Part shown: positions 15,223-20,476 of the stretch, in pieces
How positions within the stretch are numbered: position 1 is the stretch's first letter
Layout of the letters: each line of letters begins with the position of its first letter
Translations under genes and position numbers: made by a program
Notes under the pieces: model-generated
The model's database searches: none
What the model saw: only the letters and a program-made list of their open reading frames with translations
What the model was told of the DNA's origin: nothing
Origin: a virus
Reading direction: 5' to 3' (one strand)
Length of the DNA stretch: 26,213 bases
IMG/VR virus record: IMGVR_UViG_3300042471_000110
Span: 1-26,213 of that record

Positions 15223-15572
15223 TATACTTTGCCGTAATGTTTGGCTACTTCTTCAGGCGTTGCTGATCGCACTGCCTTATGCTTTAGCCACTTTTCGGAT
15301 ACCTCCTTAGTAACAATATTATAACCCCTTTGAAGTTGCCCCACGCCATTCCAATGAAGATTCTTTTCTGAAAATACCGCTACCTTTTCTTGAACGGTAC
15401 TTGATTTAACTTCCTGATGATCCTCTCTAGGAACAAAAGGTAAAATCGCTTCTAATAAGTCTAGTTTTGTAGTTGCACCAAATGTATCAATATTATTTTT
15501 TTTAGCATATGACTTTAACTGTGGTACTGTCTTTTTATTAAATTCTTCTACTACTTCTTTTGTTGTTGCCAT
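15222..15572 (-). CDS. Small SAP/HeH-like protein of the head module
   Basis: A 116-residue protein starting at ATG 15572 (MATTKEVVEEF), with GGAGG five bases upstream. A GTG at 15584 would add four residues but would place the SD inside the gene. Residues 12-45 (KTVPQLKSYAKKNNID, TKLDLLEAILPF) follow the helix-extended loop-helix pattern of SAP or HeH/LEM-like motifs, which bind DNA or protein. The C-terminal part contains WNGVGQLQRGYNIV and a final basic helix (EEVAKHYGKV). Small proteins with such motifs occur between capsid and connector genes in many phages, with no settled role. An extended -10 box lies just upstream. Confidence 0.6.
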   Translation of the reverse strand: MATTKEVVEEFNKKTVPQLKSYAKKNNIDTFGATTKLDLLEAILPFVPREDHQEVKSSTVQEKVAVFSEKNLHWNGVGQLQRGYNIVTKEVSEKWLKHKAVRSATPEEVAKHYGKV

Positions 15573-15588
15573 TTTTTCCTCCACTGCT

Positions 15589-15597
15589 ATTATATCA
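15589..15597 (-). promoter_or_regulatory. Candidate extended -10 promoter before the connector genes
   Basis: The minus strand reads TGATATAATAG, a TGN extension plus TATAAT, in the 31-base gap after the 70-residue gene. The leader to ATG 15572 would be about ten bases and contains GGAGG. It could serve the TAATG-coupled run of connector genes. Confidence 0.5.
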
Positions 15598-15603
15598 GAA
15601 TCC

Positions 15604-15816
15604 CTATCTGTATAAACTTTGTGCTCTTCTTACTCCCGCAGGAGTCCCACTTATAATTACATTTTCACCAAAATTAGGTGTTGGTATGCATCCCAGTGCA
15701 TATCTTTCTGTGATAATTCCATTAGGTCCACTAATGATTGTTCCTATACCGCCAACTGCTATAGCGCCGTCACCACTGTGTTGATGATTTACTGTTGGTT
15801 GTCCTGGATATGACAT
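15604..15816 (-). CDS. Free-standing paralogue of the capsid protein N-terminal arm
   Basis: A 70-residue protein with a good SD (AGGAG, five bases before ATG 15816). Residues 3-24 align with residues 11-32 of the capsid protein: YPGxPTVxHQHxGDGAxAxGxIG. Further on, both contain TPNFG and then a GTPxG segment followed by an arginine and an aromatic residue, so almost the whole small protein matches the capsid arm and stops where the capsid fold begins. It is Gly-rich with no predicted helix, membrane segment or signal. It lies 66 bases after the capsid stop, separated by a hairpin. It could be a minor head protein, a decoration or plug that mimics the arm, or an assembly regulator; none of these can be chosen from sequence. 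The HxH pair is shared and could bind metal (speculative). Confidence 0.8.
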   Translation of the reverse strand: MSYPGQPTVNHQHSGDGAIAVGGIGTIISGPNGIITERYALGCIPTPNFGENVIISGTPAGVRRAQSLYR

Positions 15817-15831
15817 TTGTTCTCCTAATGT

Positions 15832-15866
15832 GATAAAGGAGGACAGTTTTACCTGCCCTCCTTATC
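15832..15866 (-). terminator. Hairpin between capsid gene and arm paralogue (weak terminator or processing element)
   Basis: On the minus-strand RNA, GAUAAGGAGGGCAG pairs with CUGUCCUCCUUUAUC around a GUAAAA loop. That is 14 pairs with one bulged base and one G-U pair. The G-U pair becomes an A-C mismatch in plus-strand RNA, so the structure suits minus-strand transcripts. Only a short U run follows (UUUAUCACAUU), so termination would be partial. It ends six bases before the SD of the 70-residue gene. Confidence 0.6.
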
Positions 15867-15882
15867 GGTTAGTTTTTACAAA

Positions 15883-17022
15883 CTATGCGGTTGGGTCAGA
15901 GGCTGCATCTGCGTAAGCAACTGCATCCTGCTCTTCCCATTGCAAGCCAAAACGAACGAATACTGTGTACTCGATTGTATCTTTCTTTGGCTTGTATTCA
16001 CGGTTTACGGTAATATCTCTCTGGAAACCCCATACACGGTTAGCAGGGAATGTCAAATCGACATAATCTGCTGGGTAGTAAGGAACTTCCATAACATCAA
16101 TTCCAAGAACACGAGTTGTACGTGCTCCACCGAATGTCTGTCCAACACCATCTAGGTATTGCTGACGGTTACGCTCTGTACCACCAGTACGAGGTGCAAA
16201 CGCTTCAGCAATTGCATCAGCGAGTGTACCGTTGTTCTTAACAATTCCCTGGAAAGCATCTGTACCAGCATAGAACTTTAGGTTCTGCTTGATAGCACGA
16301 TACTTACGTGGCATTGCAAGAATGATGTCCTGCATGACCTCTGTTGTCCAGTTGTCATCAGTAACAGTAACGAGTGCCTCATGAGCATCTCCGTCATTTT
16401 CTACTTTGTAAACAAAGCCTTCCATGATTGAAAGGAATGCTCCTGTAGAACCATCACCATTAATGGCTAGGTCTTCGATATCGTTAGCAAATGCATTGGT
16501 CATCAAGCGAACTAGATGATCTTCCAACGCACCTCCTTCAATATTGTCTTCAAGTGATTCTGTAGATACTTCCCAATCAAGACGAATCTTTTTGGTTGTT
16601 AGTTCTACCTTAGTGAATGAAGCACCTGTGTTTGTATAATCGTTGCTTGCTTGTGCAGCAGCACGAATAACACGCTCACCAACGTTAACCTTCTCGATTT
16701 CCATGGTGTTTGCTCGCATTGTAACTCTACGACCATCTTTGGCGAGAACTGTTGCATCCCACACGTAGTCGATGAAGCGGCGAGCCTGCTCTGGCAGAAG
16801 AATACCACCTGGTGTACCAGTTGGACTTACTGCGTTCGGGCCGTTTGTCACACCAAAGTTTGGTGTAGCAATGTTACCCAGTTGAGCGCCAACATCAGAT
16901 GTGGTTGGACTGGTTGCTGTTGCACCGCCAATGTCACCTGAAGCGAAAGCACCATCACCTGCGTGTTGATGCGCTACGGTTGGAGCACCTGGATAATTTT
17001 TTACGATTTCTTGTTCCGACAT
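15883..17022 (-). CDS. Major capsid protein, HK97 fold
   Basis: A 379-residue protein from ATG 17022 (MSEQEIVKNYPG). A GTG at 17031 overlaps the SD, so the ATG, eight bases after a perfect AGGAGG that extends as AGGAGGTGA, is preferred. About residues 1-75 are a Gly/Ala/Thr/Pro-rich arm with HQHAGDGA and TPNFG motifs. The HK97-type core follows: ARRFIDYVWDATVLAKDGRRV opens the N-arm/E-loop region, then VSTESLEDNIEGGALEDHLV (spine helix), AFANDIEDLAINGDGS and the P-domain/A-domain strands, ending with YTVFVRFGLQWEEQDAVAYAD. It comes directly after the protease-scaffold gene. The GC content is far above neighbouring genes (36 of 60 in the sample from 16741), as expected for a heavily expressed gene. 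Any cleavage site in the arm cannot be placed from sequence. Confidence 0.93.
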   Translation of the reverse strand: MSEQEIVKNYPGAPTVAHQHAGDGAFASGDIGGATATSPTTSDVGAQLGNIATPNFGVTNGPNAVSPTGTPGGILLPEQARRFIDYVWDATVLAKDGRRVTMRANTMEIEKVNVGERVIRAAAQASNDYTNTGASFTKVELTTKKIRLDWEVSTESLEDNIEGGALEDHLVRLMTNAFANDIEDLAINGDGSTGAFLSIMEGFVYKVENDGDAHEALVTVTDDNWTTEVMQDIILAMPRKYRAIKQNLKFYAGTDAFQGIVKNNGTLADAIAEAFAPRTGGTERNRQQYLDGVGQTFGGARTTRVLGIDVMEVPYYPADYVDLTFPANRVWGFQRDITVNREYKPKKDTIEYTVFVRFGLQWEEQDAVAYADAASDPTA

Positions 17023-17030
17023 ATTGTTCA

Positions 17031-17046
17031 CCTCCTAGTGAATATA
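17031..17046 (-). promoter_or_regulatory. Ribosome binding site of the capsid gene with a weak -10-like box
   Basis: AGGAGG (17036-17031) continues as TGA, a nine-base match to the 16S anti-SD end and the strongest in the window. It decides the ATG at 17022. A TATATT lies at 17046-17041, but without TGN, so a promoter here is only possible. Confidence 0.55.
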
Positions 17047-17049
17047 CCT

Positions 17050-17631
17050 TTAATTAAATAGGTCGGCTGTTTTGAGGAAACGTCCGCCCCATAGGGATTT
17101 TTGAGTTTTCATTTCTGGAAACTCCTGCACGATCTCGCCTAGATCGCCAGACTTGCGGAAAGCAGTATCTTTTTCTACAAGATCTACTCGCTTTCCAAAC
17201 TCATTAAAAGTTCCCTTTACTTGGCTTACCTCATTTGCTACAGACTTTACTTCGCCTGTAACTGTTTCAAGGGACTTTGTGATTGCTTCAACGTTAGCCT
17301 GCATAGACTTAACTGTTTCAGCAAGATTGCTCAAGGCATTAGTAAGAGAGTCATTGATTTCAGCAACAGACTTTGCAATCTCTGCTGCACTATCAACTAC
17401 TGCATCTACTGACTTTTCCGCTGCGATGTCAACAACAGGAGCATCTGCTACTGGTGCTGAATCTGCCACTGGCTCTGCAACAGGTGCTTCTGCAGAAACT
17501 TCTGCTGGAGCATCTACTGGAGCCTCTGCTACAGCATCTGCTGGAGCCTCTGGAGCAACCTCAACATGTTCAACTACTTCTGCTGCATCTGCAACTGGTG
17601 CATCTACAACTTCCATTGTTTCTTCTGTCAT
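17050..17631 (-). CDS. Nested scaffold protein from an internal in-frame start
   Basis: The in-frame ATG at 17631 (residue 248 of the protease, MTEETMEVVD) follows AAAGGAGG by eight bases, one of the best ribosome sites in the window and better than that of the protease itself. Initiation here gives 193 residues containing the Ala/Pro/Val-rich segment, the coiled coil (AEINDSLTNALSNLAETVKS and onward) and the C-terminal WGGRFLKTADLFN, i.e. a complete scaffold without the protease. This matches the lambda C/Nu3 layout, in which scaffold is made in excess from inside the protease gene. The start site is seen directly; the product and its scaffolding role are inferred. Confidence 0.78.
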   Translation of the reverse strand: MTEETMEVVDAPVADAAEVVEHVEVAPEAPADAVAEAPVDAPAEVSAEAPVAEPVADSAPVADAPVVDIAAEKSVDAVVDSAAEIAKSVAEINDSLTNALSNLAETVKSMQANVEAITKSLETVTGEVKSVANEVSQVKGTFNEFGKRVDLVEKDTAFRKSGDLGEIVQEFPEMKTQKSLWGGRFLKTADLFN

Positions 17632-18372
17632 AGGATTTTCCTCCTTTGTAATCTTAATTGTCCTAATGCCTTTTGCACTATCAACTAAGAACTTTACTGT
17701 TGTGATATCTTCTTGATCTTCAACAAATCCAATGTTTTTCATTGAACCATTGCAAGATGGACAAGTTTCATCAGAATCTTTTGAAAGTCTTACGATATCA
17801 TCTGTTTTGCACCAATAAACTGTATCAACAACTGCCTTTGCTAAATACCCGCCAAGTTGTCCCTTTTCAATAGAGATAACATTAGCAAATTGATTTGCTG
17901 GGTTGTCAACAAGCGATAATTCATGCAAGTCGTACTCTTTAATTATACGCACTGATTTATCAATTTTTTCATCATACATGTCATCAGACTTTGTAATATT
18001 TCCACCAATTGAAAAACCAGTTAAAGTTCCATCAAGGACTTTCTCCCAAGTATCCTGGGCACCTTTTGAAACATAAGCAGAAACATAGACTCCGCTATAA
18101 AACTTTTTTACCTGTGGATCAAAATAGCGATCCTCTTTAAAAGAAACAACCTTGCCTACAGCACTGGGTTGATGCATCTCACGAAGGTTGCCACGGAATT
18201 TCTTAAATGCCTCTATACTTGCTTCTGTCGTAACGATATCGCCTTGCTTATCTACGTTATCTAGAGTAGCAAAGCCAGAAACAATACGACGTTCTTGATC
18301 TACTTTACCAATGGGCATTGAAAAGCGAACATTGTCGCCATCAGTAACCCAGTGTGCTTTATTTATAGTCAT
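17050..18372 (-). CDS. Head maturation protease fused to scaffold domain
   Basis: A 440-residue protein starting MTINKAHWVTDGDNV. Residues 15-175 have the prohead protease pattern (S78/XkdF-like): SGFATLDNVDKQGDIV, a likely catalytic His67 in REMHQPSAVG, a likely catalytic Ser121 in GTLTGFSIGG, and the conserved HELSLVDNPAN at 150-160. Residues 188-207 contain C-x15-C-x2-C (WCK, CPSC), a partial zinc-ribbon-like knuckle with only three cysteines. Residues 254-315 are an Ala/Pro/Val/Glu linker. Residues 325-400 are a helical coiled coil of scaffold character. The protease digests scaffold and often the capsid arm during head maturation. No SD precedes the ATG; an extended -10 box ends ten bases before its A, so the mRNA may be leaderless or nearly so. 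The gene lies between portal and capsid, the canonical place. Confidence 0.88.
   Translation of the reverse strand: MTINKAHWVTDGDNVRFSMPIGKVDQERRIVSGFATLDNVDKQGDIVTTEASIEAFKKFRGNLREMHQPSAVGKVVSFKEDRYFDPQVKKFYSGVYVSAYVSKGAQDTWEKVLDGTLTGFSIGGNITKSDDMYDEKIDKSVRIIKEYDLHELSLVDNPANQFANVISIEKGQLGGYLAKAVVDTVYWCKTDDIVRLSKDSDETCPSCNGSMKNIGFVEDQEDITTVKFLVDSAKGIRTIKITKEENPMTEETMEVVDAPVADAAEVVEHVEVAPEAPADAVAEAPVDAPAEVSAEAPVAEPVADSAPVADAPVVDIAAEKSVDAVVDSAAEIAKSVAEINDSLTNALSNLAETVKSMQANVEAITKSLETVTGEVKSVANEVSQVKGTFNEFGKRVDLVEKDTAFRKSGDLGEIVQEFPEMKTQKSLWGGRFLKTADLFN
17640..17647 (-). promoter_or_regulatory. Internal ribosome binding site for the nested scaffold
   Basis: The minus strand reads AAAGGAGG, then eight bases, then ATG in the protease frame. 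It lies inside coding sequence where no SD would be needed unless a second protein starts there. Confidence 0.75.
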
Positions 18373-18381
18373 GGCAGTATT

Positions 18382-18390
18382 ATTATAGCA
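18382..18390 (-). promoter_or_regulatory. Candidate extended -10 promoter of the protease gene
   Basis: The minus strand reads TGCTATAAT, then nine bases (AATACTGCC), then ATG. The predicted start is about three bases before the ATG, so the leader would be too short for an SD, and none is present. It overlaps one arm of the inverted repeat at 18387-18405. Confidence 0.55.
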
Positions 18391-18405
18391 TTACTTTATA
18401 ATGCT
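18387..18405. repeat. Perfect 7-5-7 inverted repeat overlapping the protease promoter
   Basis: AGCATTA and TAATGCT are separated by five bases, and the repeat runs from the -10 box back towards -28. A protein bound there would block the extended -10. It is AT-rich with no U run, so it is not a terminator. It could be an operator or chance. Confidence 0.4.
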
Positions 18406-18412
18406 TTCTCAA

Positions 18413-20068
18413 CTATTGAGACGATCTGCCTTCACCTTGTGCATTTCTTCCAGATATGGTTGTAGGAGAATCTGATTCATTATTTGCTCTTTCAGCATCT
18501 CTTTCTCTGTTACCCGCCAAGTTTGCCCTAGCATCTGTGGCTTGTCTAGCACTCATTGTAAATGGGTCATCTCCATCTGGACGCTGTGACATGTTTAGTA
18601 TTTCACGTGCCTCATTTGGAGTAATAACCTGAGTCTTGACATACCGCTCAATAATCTGAGATTGGGCAATTTCATCTGTAAGTGTAAGTTCATTAAACTT
18701 AAGATCAAGAATGTCAGTCTTTTCCTTAACTATCTTATTTACGATCTTCTCCAAATGACGCTGGGCTGGACGAGAAACCTGCTCTTTAAAAGTTCTATCC
18801 TGTGCAAGGGCAGCAGCGATAGCAGCAGAGTCAGATCCGCCAAGTTTTGAAATAGGAACCTGATGGGCAACCAAAATATCATCACGATTTTGTTTACGAT
18901 ATTTTTCAAATGAACCTTCTTGGACACCATTTTCAATAGGTTGCATACTAAACTCAACCTTATTTCCATCTGTATCTCCAGGAAGTGGAATATATAATGT
19001 TCTGTGATTTTGTCCTTTTAGACCTGTTTGCATAAAACGGAACATCTTGTCTTCAGCATCAGCAGATAGTTTTGCACCTTTTACTGTGATGATATATCTT
19101 GGTACCGCTTTGTTTTGGAAATAATCAATATTATACTGAGCAGCAAGAGAGTCTCCAATAAGAGAAGAAACGGCAGATAAAATATCTGGAACCCCGTAAA
19201 ATGTATTTAAAGGAGAGTATTGTTTAAGATGTAAAATTTCGTTTGGTCTTTGATCTGCAGTAAGAGGATTTGTATTTTTTGCACCAAAGTTTCTAAAGTA
19301 TACTAACTTCTGACCAATGATTTGTACAAAGCCATCACGCAAACGACGGACACGAACTGTGGTTGCTGGAATGTGTCCAACATAACCAATCTCTCCAGTT
19401 ACGGTACGACCAATCTCAAGGAAGCCATTTCCTGTAGCCTGAACATCTGTATAGAACTTCTCCATTGTTTGCTGGAAAGTATCCTCATCATTTAAAGATT
19501 CTAGCCAGTCACGAACCTCTAGTTTCATACGCTCTACACGACGACGAGCACGATCAACGGCATCATCATCATCGTTCATTTCAAACCTTAACATTGTTCT
19601 ATCTGTTAATTCAAATTTATAACCAAGACCTACAACATTTTCTACCTTTGCATCAATAGCAGCATGATTAGCAAAAGAAGTATCATAATAACTTGCTAGT
19701 TCATAAAGGTTATATGGTGGTGTGATTACATCAAATAAGCCATAGCCATTTTGATATACCGTTCCAGGATTAATCTGTTTTGACTGTGCCCCGTCTTTTC
19801 CAGAAGGAAAGGCGTTTGCATCATTTAAATATGCAGGAGTTGGAGCAATTGCAGGATAACGAGGATTGTAAGTCTCTGGAGCCATAGAATACTTGGAAAC
19901 TGTTCTGCTAGTTCTGCGCTTGAAGTTAGTGTCTATGCCAGACAGATCTTTAAGTTGGTCCCATGATTTTAAGAAAGGGTCACTCTCAAGAAACTGATTG
20001 TTTCCTGTATCTTCTGTGTTTAGGCTTGCTTGAATATATTCAAATTCTCTATCCATTTTCGTATGCAT
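18413..20068 (-). CDS. Portal protein
   Basis: A 551-residue protein if started at ATG 20068 (MHTKMDREF), with GGAAGAG just upstream. A second ATG at 20056 would remove four residues; the choice is uncertain. About residues 1-115 are a Pro/Asn/Tyr-rich N-terminal extension. Residues 120-250 are the wing region. The signature at 288-323 (NTFYGVPDILSAV, then AAQYNIDYFQNKAVP) is typical of HK97/PBSX-type portals. About 395-475 hold the helical part (DDILVAHQVPISKLGG, TFKEQVSRPAQRHLE), and the C-terminal 60 residues are polar and probably disordered. The dodecameric ring sits at one capsid vertex and is the channel for DNA packaging. The start overlaps the end of the 136-residue gene by 20 bases, so the two are probably translated together. 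Confidence 0.93.
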   Translation of the reverse strand: MHTKMDREFEYIQASLNTEDTGNNQFLESDPFLKSWDQLKDLSGIDTNFKRRTSRTVSKYSMAPETYNPRYPAIAPTPAYLNDANAFPSGKDGAQSKQINPGTVYQNGYGLFDVITPPYNLYELASYYDTSFANHAAIDAKVENVVGLGYKFELTDRTMLRFEMNDDDDAVDRARRRVERMKLEVRDWLESLNDEDTFQQTMEKFYTDVQATGNGFLEIGRTVTGEIGYVGHIPATTVRVRRLRDGFVQIIGQKLVYFRNFGAKNTNPLTADQRPNEILHLKQYSPLNTFYGVPDILSAVSSLIGDSLAAQYNIDYFQNKAVPRYIITVKGAKLSADAEDKMFRFMQTGLKGQNHRTLYIPLPGDTDGNKVEFSMQPIENGVQEGSFEKYRKQNRDDILVAHQVPISKLGGSDSAAIAAALAQDRTFKEQVSRPAQRHLEKIVNKIVKEKTDILDLKFNELTLTDEIAQSQIIERYVKTQVITPNEAREILNMSQRPDGDDPFTMSARQATDARANLAGNRERDAERANNESDSPTTISGRNAQGEGRSSQ

Positions 20069-20459
20069 CTCTTCCGTGTGTTTTTAATGTTTTTTGTGCA
20101 GCGTCAACAGCGCCTAGATCATTTAGTGAAGGAATAAGTCCTTGATTAAATCTATCTACCTGCTCGCTATACTCTTCGTCTGTAACTCTCGTTAGACCTG
20201 GAACAAATACCGCCTGACCATCACCCTCATCGCCATAGAAAACTGCTGTTTGTTTTAATTTTGCAATCTGGGCAATATCTCCACGAAGCGACTCAATGTT
20301 TAAAACATTGCCATCTCCATCTGTAAACCACTTGCCATTAGCCTTTTTATAAACATAAAGACCCCAATTGTAGTCTTTCTCAATCACCTTACGGCGAACA
20401 TTACTTACAATGGGTTTGCCAGTTTTAGGATTAATCAATGGATTATTTTTAGAACTCAT
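20049..20459 (-). CDS. Unknown 136-residue protein upstream of the portal
   Basis: Starts at ATG 20459 (MSSKNNPLIN). I do not recognise the family. The N-terminal 25 residues are basic and Pro/Asn-rich. A central part (YNWGLYVYKKANGKWFTDGDG, quoted in part) looks beta-stranded, and the C-terminal 50 residues (TDEEYSEQVDRFNQGLI, VDAAQKTLKTHG) look helical. There is no SD. A TGCTATACT box ends seven bases before the A of ATG, which fits a leaderless transcript. The end overlaps the portal start by 20 bases, so it is likely to be a head-module protein made together with the portal. A small terminase was considered, but no DNA-binding helix-turn-helix is visible at its N-terminus. Confidence 0.75.
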   Translation of the reverse strand: MSSKNNPLINPKTGKPIVSNVRRKVIEKDYNWGLYVYKKANGKWFTDGDGNVLNIESLRGDIAQIAKLKQTAVFYGDEGDGQAVFVPGLTRVTDEEYSEQVDRFNQGLIPSLNDLGAVDAAQKTLKTHGRDAYENG

Positions 20460-20465
20460 ACCACA

Positions 20466-20474
20466 AGTATAGCA
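20466..20474 (-). promoter_or_regulatory. Candidate extended -10 box giving a leaderless start for the 136-residue gene
   Basis: The minus strand reads TGCTATACT, then TGTGGT, then ATG. Six bases separate the hexamer from the A, so the predicted transcript start is the A of the start codon. A TATAAT also overlaps the stop of the previous gene just upstream. Confidence 0.6.
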
Positions 20475-20476
20475 GA

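Noticed and set aside
17153-17716. Plus-strand open frame of 187 codons, Ser/Ala/Thr-rich
   Set aside because: It mirrors the Ala/Pro/Val linker and coiled coil of the protease-scaffold gene on the other strand. The repeats on the minus strand explain it.
20049-20459. 136-residue gene as the small terminase subunit
   Set aside because: Position before the portal invited the idea, but no N-terminal helix-turn-helix is visible and no large terminase is adjacent.
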